Below are positions 43,491 through 55,235 of a DNA stretch of 64,000 bases, piece after piece (within the stretch, counting starts at the first letter, position 1; each line of letters begins with the position of its first letter). Source of the DNA: Prorocentrum cordatum (Eukaryota; Sar; Dinophyceae; Prorocentrales; Prorocentraceae). The stretch spans positions 50,001 to 114,000 of the forward strand of contig CAUYUJ010017782.1 of the NCBI GenBank assembly GCA_963575745.1. Direction: 5' to 3'. The position numbers were made by a program, and so were the translations under genes. The notes beneath the pieces are model-generated. The model worked only from the letters and a program-made list of their open reading frames with translations. It had not been told where the DNA came from and did no database searches.

Positions 43491-44019
43491 CTCCTCCTCC
43501 TCCTCCTCCGACTCCACCCGCTTCTCCTCCTCAGCCTCCTCTGCCCCCCGTCGCGTTCCTTCTGTGTCCTCCTCCGCCTCCTCTGCCTCCTCCACCCCCC
43601 CTCCCCCCTCCGCGTCCTTTCTTCTCCCCCCCGCCCTCCGCCTCCTCTGCCGCCTCCTCCTCCTTTTCATCCGCGCTCTTCCTTCAGCGCGTTCCGGCGG
43701 AGTCTTGCAGGGGCGCGCTCGGCGATCCCCGCCGCGCTCCCGGGCCTTCGACGTCTTCATTCGTTTTGCGATGCGGGCCCCTGGAACTCTCGACCCCGCC
43801 CCCGGGCATAGCTTCCCGCTGCGGGCTCTCCATTTTTAACGGCTCCGGGGCCGGAAGCGAGCATCCGATGGCCACAGCTCGGGACCGACCAGTCGGCGGC
43901 CCTGATCCGCGATGCCGGAGATCTGGGCTCGCCTCCCCCCCCGCCTCTCCCGTCGCCGCCCCTGCCCCGAAGATGGCCGAGGGAGAGGGGGGAGGGGGAA
44001 GAAGGAGCAGGACGAAGAG
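43490..44019. other. CTC-rich stretch, no gene
   Basis: CTCCTC-rich to about 43675, then mixed GC-rich sequence. Overlapping frames on both strands show no family motif. Confidence 0.45.
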
Positions 44020-44680
44020 GAAGAGGTGGTGGAGGAGGAGGAGGAGGAGGAGGAGGAGGAGGAGGAGGAGGAGGAGGGGAAGGAGAAGCAGGGGGAGGAG
44101 GAGGAGGAGGAGGAGGAGGAGGAGGAGGAGGAGGAGGAGGAGGAGGAGGAGGAGGAGGAGGAGGAGGAGGAGGAGGAGAGGAGAGGAGGAGGAGGGAGGA
44201 GGAGGGGAGGAGGAGAGGAGGAAGCGACGACCAGGAGGAGGAGGAGGAGGAGGAGGAGGAGGAGGAGAGGAGGTGTGCAGAGGAGCAGGAGGAGGTGGAC
44301 GAGGAGGAAGAAGGGGAGGAAGAGGAAGAGAGGAGGAGGAGAGGAGGAGGAAGAGCAGGAGGAGGAGGAGTCGGAGAAAAGAAGAGGAGGAGTTGGAGGA
44401 GGAGGAGGAGGAGGAGGAGGAGGAGGAGGAGGAGGAGGAAGGGGGAAGAGACAGGGGAGGAGTAGGAGGAGGACGAAGAGGAGGAGGAGGAGGAGGAGAA
44501 GGAGGAGGAGGAAAAGGAGGAGGAGGAGGAGGAGGCAGAGAAGAAGGAGTAGGGCGACTGGGACGGGGAAGAAGAGGAACAGGCGCAGGAGGCGCAGGAT
44601 GAGGAGGACGCGGAGCAGGAGGAAAGGAGGAGGAGGAGGAGGAGGAGGAGGAGGAGGAGTACGACGACGACGACGACGAG
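44020..44680. repeat. Long (GGA)n tract
   Basis: About 650 bases of GAGGAG repeat with few interruptions, ending in a GACGAC run. It supports poly-Glu, poly-Arg and poly-Gly frames that are not genes. Confidence 0.95.
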
Positions 44681-45738
44681 GAAAGCAGGAAGAGAAAGAG
44701 GAACGCACAGATAAGGAGAGAGAAGAGGAGGCGGAGAGGAAAAGGTGAAGGACGAGGCAAAGTACGGGTCGAGGACATGAAGATGAAGGAGGTGGAACAG
44801 GAGACAGCGGGAGAGCTCAGCGATAACGGTATTAGCAACGCTCGAAGAGCCCCAGCGTCGATGGAGTATGACACATGAAAGCCGAAGGCAGGCGTCCTCG
44901 TCGGACGTTGTCGCCGTTGTTGCAGCCGTCCCATGCGCCGTCGCCGTCGTCGCCCTCTTCATCCCATGTCGATTTTGCAATCGGGGGCGTGTGCGCTAGA
45001 ACCTAAGCGCGCGCGTAGTTCTAGTGCATGTATATTTATGTACCTATATGCATGAATGCACGTGTATACATGTTTGCAGCGTCTGGCGGTCTCGGCTTTG
45101 AGCAGTTTGAAGTATGCACCCTGGAAGGTAGCTCTCGTCGAAGTCAGATCGAACTACAATTTAAGAAAAGCCAGAATTATATGAAATGTGTCGCTCTTTC
45201 AAATCGCATATGATTTTAAGACGAATGCTCCCAGAGTGCACCAAACTCTTTGAAGTCACATCCAAGGTCAAACAAGCACGGTCTCACAGTCTAGGCTCTA
45301 GGTGGGGCATCGCTTCTCGCTGCCTGATCGCGCAGTCGTGCTGGCCTTGTCTGAAGCTTGCGAGGGGCGCGCCCGTCTGGGATTTTGATGGAGATGCGCG
45401 CGTCGCTGCGAAAGAAATCATCTGGGGGCCTGAGGCAGTCCGGATATCTCGACTCCGTGACCACAAACATTGCGATCGTTTCCCACGACGGCAATCGCGA
45501 TTCGCGAGTCGCGGCCTGGGCCAGAGACGCGCTCTTCCCTACGGGGCAGCGCGAAAGCGTGAAGCTAAACACGCTTCGGCGCGAAGCGCAAAGATTAGAG
45601 ACCGATCTAGGTGCCCGTGGCGTTGCGAACAGACTATCATTTGCGAATGCGCGGGTCGTTGCGAAAAGATTGTCGTGCGTGGCCGAGGGGATATGTGCTG
45701 TTGATGTTCCTTTACCTCGTGGCCCGTCCGAGTGGCAG
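44681..45738. other. No gene recognised; may hold upstream exons
   Basis: The glycosyltransferase-like exon at 45739 needs an upstream exon by its phase, so part of this stretch is likely intron. I could not pick out the missing exon. Confidence 0.35.
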
Positions 45739-47967
45739 ACGAGCCACGGCGCAAGGCCGCCATGGAGTTCCTGGAGTCGGATTGCACCCACCTGCTCTTC
45801 CTTGACGCCGACGTGGCCTTCAGTCCGGAGACGATCCGCAACCTGCTGAGGCAAGATGTAAAAGCTTCGGACTGCGCACAGACAGCCTCCCAGGTAGTCC
45901 CGGCTGGCCTCAACAGGCGCCCCGAGTAGTCAGTTCGAGGCGGTCTCAACACCCGAGCGCGGGACGACCCCACCCTGCTCGGGGGCAGCCGTGTCGATGA
46001 CCCGCAGCGTCGCCCACGCCGCCGGGTTCTTGCCTAGCCGCGGCCTCGCCGAGCAGCGCGCCCTCGATGAATGCTTCGGGCGGGGTCACGGGGTCGCGTC
46101 GCGTTGGGTGGTTCCGAGCGCCCCATGGGGCCCCTCGGGAGGCGGCGCCAGGGTTTTGAAAGCGCCCCCGGATGCTCGGGGCGCTTGTTGAGGCCACCGG
46201 GGACTACCTGGGGGGGCCGTCCCGTCCACAACCCGAAGCGTTACCAAGAACGCAAACGTGTCGTGTGCCATTTGGTGGCCACGTGTCCTCCTCCTCCTCC
46301 TCCTCCTCCTCCTCCTCCTCCTTGTCCTCCTTGTCCTCCTCCTTCTCTTCCTCCTCCTCCTGGTCGTCATATTCTCCTCCTCTTCTCCTCCTCCTCCTCC
46401 TCCTCCTCATCATCATCATCAGCAGCAGCAGCATCATAATCATCATATTCTCCTTCCCTCCCCCCCCTCCTCCACCTCCCCCCTCCTCCGCCTCTTCCCC
46501 TCCTCCACCCCCACCCTCCTCCTCCTCCTCCTCCTCCTCCTCTCTCCCTCCCTCCTCCTCCTCCTTCATCCTCCCTCCTCCCCCCCTCCTCCTCCTCCTC
46601 CTCCTCCTCCTCCTCCTCTTCCTCCTCCTCCCTTTTCTTTTCTTTTCCTCCTTCCCTGCCTCCCTCCATCCGTCCCTCTCTTCGGGGAAACGCAAGGGCC
46701 GAGTCCGCCAGAGCGCGGGTTTGGCGACGTTTTTTGACGAGTTTGTGCTGGGTTTTGACGGTCCAGTTTTCGTCGGATGTTTGCGGCGGAAGCTCGCGTC
46801 GAGTTCCGGTGGGATCTCGTCATTTCTCTGACAGCCCCGCCAGGCCAACCCGAATGCCCCTAACCCGAGTTTTTACGCCTCCCCGACAAGGCAGGACCGT
46901 GACGTGAGTTTGGTGCCGTACCCCGCCAAGAACCTCAACGAGCAGAAGATGCAGGACGCCGCCGCGCGCAGCGGCTCCGCGGCGCGGCTGCGCGACGGCC
47001 TGCACTTCGTGCTGCACGCGCAGCACCACAAGGCCCCAGGGGACGCAGTCACGCCACCGCCACGGCTGCAGATCCAGAGGAGGAAAAGGCACCGATACCG
47101 TTACTCTTGCCTCGTCTTCGCCTTGTTGGGCTTTCTGGGAGGCCCTCGTCGCCACGGCTGGATTTGACTCGAAATTCCTGGCAGAACCCACCCCGAGAGA
47201 GGTCAGGGGAGTGGCGGTACTGGTATATTTCGGCTTCCCCACATATGGGCGCCAGCCGAAATGTTGGCCGAGCTCCATCTTCTCCTCTCCAGGCTGCTGG
47301 AGTCAGCGTTTCGGGGGGGGGGGGGGGGCGCTCGGATATGACGCTCAAGGGAACAACGCATCCTGACGTGCTGTGTCGGTCAACCCTTTTCCCGAGGTGC
47401 AGGACGCCCTGGACCGCGGAAGCTCCTTCTCCGAGGTCGACGCGGGGCCGACTGGCTGCATGCTCATCCGCCGGGCCGTTTTCGAGAGCATGCAAGAGGC
47501 GCACCCCGAGCTGGCATGCCGCTGGACCGGCACCAGGGCTGGGCGACTGGTGACCCATCAGAGGTGGTGGCGATTCTTCGACACGATGGTGTCGAGCGAC
47601 GGCGAGTTCCTGGGCGAAGACATAAGGGGGGCAACGGTAGGGGGGGGGATAGGCATAGGGGGGGATGCATCGTCCCCCAATCGCCCATTGATCGCCGATA
47701 GGGGGCCGGCAACCCAAACCTGCCCAGGGAGGTTCGGGTTCGCTGTCGGAGCCCTGCCGCCGGTCCAGCGGCGATGCATATCCCCGGTTCCAGGTCGAGG
47801 CCTCCCCCCCGTGCCGGCTCCCCCGCCCACCATCGCTGCCCCTCAGCATCGCCTTCTGCCGCCGCTGGCGGGACCTCGGGGGCACGGTCTGGGCCGACCT
47901 GGGGGCCACGACCTCCCACGTGGGGCGCTACGCCTACACAGGACGGGCCAGCCACCACTGGGGGTGA
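45739..47967 (+). CDS. Glycosyltransferase-like protein, four visible exons
   Basis: Exons read: 45739-45857 (after CAG; CTHLLFLDADVAFSPETI, with a DxD-type motif, ending LLRQD before GTAAAA); 46895-47047 (after GGCAG; VSLVPYPAKNLNEQKMQ, ending before GTCACG); 47403 to about 47620 (after GTGCAG; SEVDAGPTGCMLIRRAVFE, then FFDTMV and GEFLGED); 47847-47967 (after CCTCAG; IAFCRRWRDLGGTVWADLG, then SHVGRYAYTGRA and TGA). The first three joins keep the frame, and GED followed by IAFCRRW is the order known in GT-A-type transferases, where DxD binds metal and nucleotide sugar. The donor after exon 3 is not canonical (CATAAG), and the last TGA could instead be a GTGAGC donor. Earlier exons and the N-terminus are missing. 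Introns hold (CCT)n and copies of dispersed repeats found elsewhere in the window. The sugar and target are unknown. Confidence 0.7.
46288..46640. repeat. (CCT)n tract in intron 1
   Basis: About 350 bases of CTC repeat with CAT, CAG and CCCTCC islands, between exons 1 and 2 of the glycosyltransferase-like gene. No SL lies at its end. Confidence 0.95.
47085..47255. repeat. Dispersed repeat, copy 2 of 2
   Basis: Partner of 32600-32800: CACCGATACCGTTACTCTTG, GGCCCTCGTCGCCACGGCTGG, GAGAGGTCAGGGGAGTGGCG. It lies in intron 2. Confidence 0.65.
47645..47800. repeat. Dispersed repeat, copy 2 of 2
   Basis: Partner of 18296-18480: ATAGGCATAGGGGGGGATGC, CCCCCAATCGCCCATTGATC, GCCGATAGGG. It lies in intron 3. 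Confidence 0.65.
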
Positions 47968-48038
47968 GCTGCGGCCCCCGCCCCACGCCCCTGGGTGCAC
48001 CCGTCGGCCTCGACGCCCCATGTCGAGAGATCTCGGGG

Positions 48039-48194
48039 GAGGAAACGGCAAACACACAGACACAAATACGCGCCGTCGATCCCCGCGAAGATATGGAAGG
48101 TAACTAGGAGGTGGAGGGGAAGACGAACATCCAGAACATGCGGAAGAATATTGGGAATCCTATGGTTTGTGTGTATCTATTTGTGTGTGTGTCC
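48039..48194. mobile_element. MITE-A copy 3
   Basis: AAACACACAGACACAAATAC at the left, TATTTGTGTGTGTGTCCCTG at the right, with AGGTGGAGGGGAAGACG inside. It starts about 70 bases after the last glycosyltransferase-like exon. Confidence 0.65.
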
Positions 48195-49324
48195 CTGGGC
48201 CTCTTCAAGTTCGCCGACACACTGGGTACCCTTACGGGGGGGAGGTTGGGTAAGGATCGCAGCTCTCCCTCCGCTGCGGCTGGCCGGCAGGAAGCATGAT
48301 GGACAACGCACCGGCACCCTCCCCTTCCCCCTCCCCTCCTGGCGGGTTCGAGGGGGAGGCTACTGTACGGTAGGTTCATGCGGCGTTGGCACGCCAGCGA
48401 AGGCGTGCAACGTTGAATTCTGCGACGCAGAACCACCGAGGGACATGGTAGCGCCACTGGAACCGACGGAGTTCAAACTCGAACGATCGGGGCCGCGATC
48501 GATTGAAGGTTGAACTATCGACGCGGTATCAAAAACTGTGGCGCGCGCCGACGCTGCACGAACTTACCTTACGTATGCCATGAAGAGGCTGGGCCGGCTC
48601 CCTCTCTCTGACCCCACTTGCCAGAGGCAGGCGAGGGGGGGGAAGTGCACGGAGGGGGTTGGCCAACTCACTCTGGCATCCGCCCCCTTGGACCCCTCCA
48701 GCCACACAGACCTCCAGCGGCGTGTTTCTTCACGGCGGCTCGCTGCCCTGGGACCGCTTTCCCCTTCGCGGACGGCCCTGGGGGAGCGAGCAACCTGACA
48801 CTGACGTTGCGAAAGAGAGAGAGATGCTTCGGGCGGGGCTGGGACAAGGAATGATCCGTTCCAGAGCGTTCTGGAACGATTTGAGAAGGCCGCGGCGCCC
48901 GAGACATCTTCAAGGCCGCCGGATCGCAGAGCTTCTCGATTTATCCTCGCCCGATTTGATCCTCGCCCTGGCTTCGTCTTCGAGATCGAGTAGGAGATCG
49001 ACTACAGAATCGATGCACCACAAAAAAGTGGATTTGTGGTTCACACTACGAGAATCAGCAAAGTGTTCAGTGGATCCACGGAGCATCCTGTTTGTGTTTC
49101 GTAAATTCGGCAAGATGCCCAACTTGGGGGCAAGTCAGTTCCGTAGTGGATTACAACGGAAACCCATGCCAAGAAGCACCCTGCTTGCTTGGGCTGCGAT
49201 GGTTTTGTGTAATGATAGGCGTGGCCGTCCGACACCAAAAATCCACGGACATCCTGGGGTCTCAGGGCTGGATTTCTCGTGGAAGGTTCCCTGTGGTCGA
49301 GCTTCTACTGCACCTACTCGAAGC
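48195..49324. other. No gene recognised
   Basis: A near-palindrome GTTCCAGAGCGTTCTGGAAC lies at about 48859-48878. Open frames overlap on both strands without family motifs. Confidence 0.4.
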
Positions 49325-49894
49325 CCCAGACATGCGACGTCCTGATCTTTTTAGGACGGCGTCCCCAGAAGTCCAGACCCTTTCCCTGGGGCCAGTGTTT
49401 CATCCTGAGCCGTTTTCTGACGGTCCCGAGGCCCGGCGTGGGCCCCCCGAGGCCGACAATCATGAAAACCTTGCCGCCCTGATTTTTTGTTACGACGTCT
49501 GGGGCGAGTTGAGGCGCTCGTCGTGGCGGATCCGCGGCGCCCAGGAGGTCTGCCGCTCCCCGCCCCCTCTCCTAGCCCCGGCCGCGCCGGGCGGCTCCTG
49601 GCGAAGGGGCTGAGCCGCCGCAGGCCAGAGGGCCCGGGCCCGGGGGGGCCGCCCCCGCCGCGCTCGTCTGCCGGGCGCGAGCGAGCCGCCGCGCCGCCGA
49701 GCGTCGGGTGAAGAGCCCAGGCACGGTCGCGTCGCAGAAGAAGAAGAAGAGCAGGGCGGCAAGTTCTGCAGTACCTTCGGCCCCTGGGGGCCCTCGCCGG
49801 GCCCTGGGGGCCGTGATGGCGAGCTGGCCCCGGGAAAGGGGTCGGGACGTCCAGGAACGCCGTCCTGGAAAGATCAGGACGTCGCATGCCTGGG
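49325..49894. mobile_element. Inverted-repeat element H
   Basis: About 570 bp with 60-70 base TIRs: CATGCGACGTCCTGATCTTT at 49331 is answered by its inverse AAAGATCAGGACGTCGCATG at 49872. The match continues inward through AGGACGGCGT and the GACCC...GGGGCCAG stretch. The interior is very GC-rich with open frames but no recognisable transposase. Confidence 0.8.
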
Positions 49895-49904
49895 TCCTCT
49901 TTAA

Positions 49905-50410
49905 GAGCTGGGCCAGCGTTTCTCCGCTAGCTTGCCGGAGGGCTTGCCCGGTCTCTGGCGCACGGAAGGTTGCCTCCGCCCCTTGCTCGCCAGGAGCGAA
50001 CGAGCAGCCATGCAGTCGAGCGTCTGATTAAGAAACCTCCTCCCTCAGCGAGATGGGCTGTCAGGAATCGTTGTTTTCGCAATGCGGTGCAGATTCTTGG
50101 TGCAGAAGGCCAGCCTACAGAGCTGGCACGGGGGATGTGTACTTGCCGCCGCCTCTCTTCTGAGCCACAAGGGCTATTAACAACATGATAATACTGATCG
50201 GCCTGCCCACCTACCCCGTCCTATCACCAAACCGACCTAGCATATCAGCCAGGTTCGGGCTCGAACGGTAATTGCATACCCGAACGGCAAGGTTCCACCC
50301 GATGAAAAAAACTCCTCCCACGAAGCTGGGCCAGCGCTTCTTCGCCAACCTGCCGGGAGGCTGGCCCAGACTCTGGCGCACTGTCTCCACTCCAGCGTCA
50401 ACGGAAGCAG
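49905..50410. repeat. Pair of direct repeats
   Basis: GAGCTGGGCCAGCGTTTCTC with GTCTCTGGCGCAC (about 49907-49965) recurs diverged at about 50322-50385. The interval between shows no gene. Confidence 0.65.
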
Positions 50411-51259
50411 CTGGTCAGGGTCCCGCGTGGTAGATGGGAGCGTCCCCCTGAATTGTCGTCTTAGTCCTCTCTCTCTCTCTCGCCCCATCTGTACGTGAAT
50501 CAGCCTCGCCGACGCTGAATACTGCTTGGGGCTCGGACCCCAACCGCCTTCTCGACAGGAAACCTGACAAACCAGCGAGACCTGGATGAGGGAAAAAGCA
50601 GCTAGCCAGGGTCTGTCTCAAGAAATGTCAGGGGAGCTGGTCCAGCATTCTTGAGCGATCGGATTATTGATCATGTTTGCGGCTGTACGCCGTTACGCGC
50701 GCGGGCAAAAACATTGCGCGCGAATCAGCGCCGCGGGAAATATGCAGTGCAGCTTCGTCAACTAAGGGGGGAGAGGAGGAGGAGGGGAGGGGGGAGGGGA
50801 AGGGAGGGGAGGGAAAAAAGGTGTGATTCAACTAACAAGGTCTCACTTCCTTACCTTCCAGGAGGGCGAGAAGACATGGCATCAGAACGTTTGTCTCGGC
50901 CCAAGCCTGCACACTCTAGCCAGCTGGCATTTATAGTTGTCGAGCGTGCGCGGATGCCGGGAGTCGAGCGCGAAAAGGCAAAGCTCCTCGGAATTCGTTG
51001 GCAGTGCATTGCAGCCGTCTTTCTTCAGCCGGCGCTGTGCGAATGACACCCGGGCCTTGATCGCAAGTTAAAAAGTGTAAGCGAGGTTTGAAGCAGTCCA
51101 GATAGATCCGTTGGTCTCGAGGTTTCTGGTGGCACTCTGGAAGGTCAGGTGGGGGGCGCTCCCGCGCGGTGGCGGCGGCGTGCGAGCGCGGGGGCAGCCC
51201 GAGAGGGCGCGGCGGTCCCGTCCCTGAATCTGCGCCGGCCCCCCTTCTTCACGGGTGGT
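50411..51259. other. No gene recognised
   Basis: Includes a short CTCTCT run (about 50466-50481) and a GGGGAGGGG tract (about 50766-50815). A 131-codon plus-strand frame at 50651-51046 shows no family motif. Confidence 0.4.
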
Positions 51260-51441
51260 CTAGATGGGATCCGACGGATGGGGTCAGAGGATCGCGCCGC
51301 ATCGCCGATGCATCGGGGTCGACGCGGCGACGTCGACGATGCATCGGTGCCGTCGGCGTGGGAAACATCGAGGCTCCACATCGAGCCGCAGCGCCGATGC
51401 ATCGGCGGTGCGGCGCGATCCCCCAACCCCATCTGCTCGGA
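51260..51441. mobile_element. MITE-C copy 2
   Basis: GATGGGGTCAGAGGATCGCG at the left and its inverse CGCGATCCCCCAACCCCATC at the right, around repeats of the CGCCGATGCATCGG motif. Confidence 0.75.
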
Positions 51442-51529
51442 ACCCATGCGGGAGGCCAGAGTCTTCATGGATGCTTCTTGAGGTCTCATCGGAGGGCTCT
51501 GAGCCTCTGGGAAGCAATTTTGAGGCCTC

Positions 51530-51640
51530 TCCGGCGCTCCGCGCGCCAGGGAGGGAGGTCCAGCGCAGATCCAAGAAATCCGTGCGGATCGCCAGAATTA
51601 TATGTTTTGGGTGTTATGTTCTTCTTCTTCTGGATACGTA
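51530..51640. repeat. Dispersed repeat beside MITE-C, inverted
   Basis: GGTCCAGCGCAGATCCAAGA and AATCC, with GCTCCGCGCGCCAGGG to the left. It is the reverse complement of 15640-15800. Confidence 0.7.
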
Positions 51641-51641
51641 C

Positions 51642-52199
51642 CAACGGCAATGCGGTGATGGCAGGACGTCGCCGTATTCCTGAGCAGGCGCAAGTCCTAC
51701 AGGGCTGACCGCGGTTAACGCGGCGTCGCTGAGTGGCTGTTGGCGATGCAAAGTCGAGAGGCGCAGTGTGCACTCTTGGTTGAGTGGCCCTTTCAAAGTT
51801 GACGGGCGCGCTGGGCTCTTGGCTGAATGCCTCCCCGCCCGCGCACAACGGTGCGCTGGCTGCAGCTTTGGGGGGGGAGGGGGGCAGGCTCCCCGCGACA
51901 CGACTTCAATCTTGTCTCGCTACTGTCGGGATTTTTTGGATAGCCTGTCGCTCCGCCTGTTCTGGCCCACCACGCCGCGGCGCGGCACGCTATCCACGTC
52001 CCAGTCTCGATGCGTCAACGTCCCGAGCTTTGCCGAGCCTCCCGCCCCGCGGAGCGGAGCGACACGCTATCCGCTCGCAGGGCATAGCGTATCGCTGTGG
52101 CCGCCGCCGCGACACGCTAAGCAAACGTTCCCGACCGTAGTTGTGACCAGACTTGTAGAGGGTTCTGGCTCTTGGGAGCAACACCAGTCTGGAGGGCGC
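51642..52199. other. No gene recognised
   Basis: GCGGAGCG and GACACGCTA motifs recur at about 51975-52115, suggesting a worn short repeat. No protein motif. Confidence 0.4.
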
Positions 52200-52908
<709 letters not shown>

Positions 52909-53350
52909 TTGGCCCGCAGCTCGTCCTGCGGTGCGGGGCAGCACGACGTCGGCCCTCGGTCCGCCGGCACGGCCAGGCCCGCCGCCCCGGCTCGGGGCCC
53001 GCCCGGGCGCCTCCCCCAGCGCCCGAGCGCCTCGCGGCCGCCCGCGGAGGGGGGAGGGGAGGGGGGCGGGGGGCGCCTCGCTGCGCCGATGGTGGGGCGG
53101 TTCGCGGGGCCGGAGCTGCAGGACGGAGCGGCCCAAGAGCCGCAGGGGTGGGCAGGGCGCTGCAGAGATCGACCCAAGACGTACCCATGGGTCGTTGAGC
53201 GTTGGATGTTTCTGGAGCCCCAGGTCCGTCATTCTGGCGCCTTCCCGCTTCAAGAATCGGCATGGTCTTGACGTGGTTGTGATTCTCTGGGGGACCTGAA
53301 CCCAATCTATTTTATCTACTTCATGTTTTTACCGATTTCTTCCGACCGAT
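52909..53350. other. GC-rich stretch, no gene
   Basis: Very GC-rich to about 53150, then mixed. No family motif in any frame. Confidence 0.4.
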
Positions 53351-53520
53351 GTGTAAGAGTGACCTTTCGTTGGAGTGACATTTGGTGCGGGCATCACTTG
53401 GTCCCCAGATCGCAAGACGCGATGCAGCAGCAGCGTCTTGCGCGCCTGTGTTTGGTCCCCCAGCGGCCCCCAAGAAGCCGCGCAACGAAGGTCACCCTTG
53501 CCAAGGGTCACTCCTGCGTG
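53351..53520. mobile_element. MITE-D copy 2, without a nested element
   Basis: GTAAGAGTGACCTTTCG and GTGACATTTGGTGCGGGC at the left; AAGGTCACCC and AAGGGTCACTCCTGCG at the right. Interior CTTGGTCCCCAGATCGCAAG and CAGCGTCTTGCGCG flank the position where copy 1 holds MITE-E. Confidence 0.8.
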
Positions 53521-53580
53521 CAGCCGAAGAGAGGTGCTGTCGCCAGGCTGGAGCAGCCCTGGGCCTCCCGAGTGGGGTCC

Positions 53581-53760
53581 GAGCAGATGGGGTCCGAAGA
53601 TCGCGCCGCACCGCCGCTGCACAGGCGATGCGGCTCGACCTGGAGCCCGAATCTCTCCACGCCGACGGCGCCGATGCATCGCCGACGGCGCCGATGCGTC
53701 CCCGATGCATCCCCGATGCACCAGCGATGCGGATGGATGCTCCGACCCCACCGATGCGGC
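53581..53760. mobile_element. MITE-C copy 3
   Basis: GAGCAGATGGGGTCCGAAGA at the left and GCTCCGACCCCACCGATGC at the right, with GCCGACGGCGCCGATGC repeats inside. It lies about 60 bases after MITE-D copy 2. Confidence 0.7.
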
Positions 53761-54115
53761 CCCTTTCCGGGAGGCCTCGGCTGGTAGGTCTGGCGCAAGA
53801 GAAGATCGGCGGCGAGAGGTCGTGCACTCGTGCAACAGTGGTGTGTATTGTTGCGCGCAGCGGTGCGCAGCTAAGTGCGGGGGGGGGGGGGCGCGAGCTC
53901 TTGCACGGGCCACAACACCTGCATTTGAAGAGAAGCGTACGCAAGGCAGGCCGCGTACAATTGACCGCTAAAGGTCTCTAGTTTGGGTCCGCACCCAATT
54001 CTCTCGACGGTGAGAAGGACTGATCATAAAACCTCCTCCTCACCATCATCATCATGGTCGCAATCGTAGTCGTAGCTGTCGTCGTCGTTGTTGCGCGGCG
54101 GGTGCCGCTGACAAA
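53761..54115. other. No gene recognised
   Basis: Contains a G-run (about 53879-53890) and a short CATCAT/GTCGTC patch near 54040-54090. Confidence 0.4.
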
Positions 54116-54823
54116 AACATGTCATGATCGACCCACGAACCCGGAAAGGAATATAGAAATGTAAGGCATGGCAGCGTTTTCAAAGACACCTGATTGGGCG
54201 ACGGGCAAATGCAATGCTGAGTGTATCGATCTTGATGTACCGTGCCGAGGGCTGTGCTGTGCTGCGCCGTGCTGAATTGCGATGAGCAGTGCCGCGATTG
54301 TGCTCTATGGCGTTGTGGATCGAGTCCTCCTTTGCGTCCGAGTCCTGACCGAACTGATCTGAATCTTAAGCTCGAGCTGCCTGAGCACATAGTAGCTGCC
54401 CCAGAGCTTATTGACAGGGGGAACATGCCAGGAGGACACGTCGCGGAACGTCCCAAGGGACGCGCCAGGCGGCGTGCCAGAGGACGTGCCATGGGGACGC
54501 ACCGCAGGACGTGCCAAGGAGACGCGCTACGGAACGTGCCAATGGACGTGCCACGGGACGTGCCAGGGGTTGCGCCGCGCGACGTGCCAGGGGGACTCGC
54601 CACGGGACGCGCCACAGAACGTGCCAGGGAACGTGCCAGGCTGCAATGTTGAGTGTATCGATCTTGATGTACCGTGCCGAGGGCTGCGCTGTGCTGCGCC
54701 GTGCTGAATTACGATGTGCAATGCCGCGATTGTGCTCTATAGCGTTGTGGATCGAGTCCTCCTTTGCATCCGAGTCCTAACCGAACTGATCTGGATCTTA
54801 AGCTCGAGCTGCCTGAGCACATA
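54116..54823. repeat. Satellite L (415-430 bp), block 1
   Basis: Begins ATGATCGACCCACGAACCCG. Units contain GTGTATCGATCTTGATGTAC (at about 54223 and 54653), GTAGCTGCCCCAGAGC and a run of GGACGTGCCA 10-mers. The second unit is cut at GAGCACATA by MITE-F. Confidence 0.85.
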
Positions 54824-54991
54824 CGGTGGAGGCGTTGGTTAAGGAATGCGTCCAGGAGGCTCCAGACCCTGGAGGGTTCCTTATCTTATGAGAGCGGTGG
54901 CGATGCCCATGGCCGACCCGCAATTGGAGTGCCGCTGGCTTCCAGACCCTTGATTCCTTATCCAAGGCTTCCTTATCCAATGCCTTCGCCG
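54824..54991. mobile_element. MITE-F copy 2, inside satellite L
   Basis: 168 bp. TIRs CGGTGGAGGCGTTGGTTAAG and, inverted at the right, CGGCGAAGGCATTGGATAAG. TA lies on both sides of the pre-E3 arrangement. It interrupts satellite L between GAGCACA and GCAGCTGCCC. Confidence 0.8.
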
Positions 54992-54992
54992 T
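54984..54992. other. Target-site duplication of E3, left
   Basis: CTTCGCCGT immediately before the SL. The same nine bases follow the A-rich tail at 58948. Confidence 0.9.
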
Positions 54993-55014
54993 TCCGTAGC
55001 CATTTTGGCTCAAG
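54993..55014 (+). other. Relict spliced leader of E3
   Basis: A complete 22-base SL beginning T-CCGTAGCC, with no base lost, directly after the target-site duplication. Confidence 0.97.
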
Positions 55015-55235
55015 GCCATGAACCGTCCCGACGACCGCGAGTCTTTCGGGGCGACTTCTGAGCGCGAGGGAGGTTCCGCTTTGAGGCCGCCTTCCTTTCC
55101 TAAGTGTGTCCGCTGCCACAGCAGCACCTTCCAGGACCTGCGGGTCAAGTCTTCTTCTGAGTCGGCGGGTCCGCCCCCGCCGTCTCCTGCCTGCTGCTTG
55201 CCCGCAGCTGAGCAGCGCGCCCGACCGTACCAGCG

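Noticed and set aside
44020-44680. Glu/Arg-rich nuclear protein
   Set aside because: The frames follow from a long GGA repeat and are open on both strands.
48859-48878. Heat-shock or other regulatory palindrome GTTCCAGAGCGTTCTGGAAC
   Set aside because: It is not next to a recognised gene, and dinoflagellates show little promoter-level regulation of this kind; one copy is not evidence.
54993-55020. An SL RNA gene
   Set aside because: An SL RNA gene would continue with a GT donor and an intron-like part after the leader. Here CTCAAG runs into GCCATG and coding sequence, so it is a relict leader of an mRNA.
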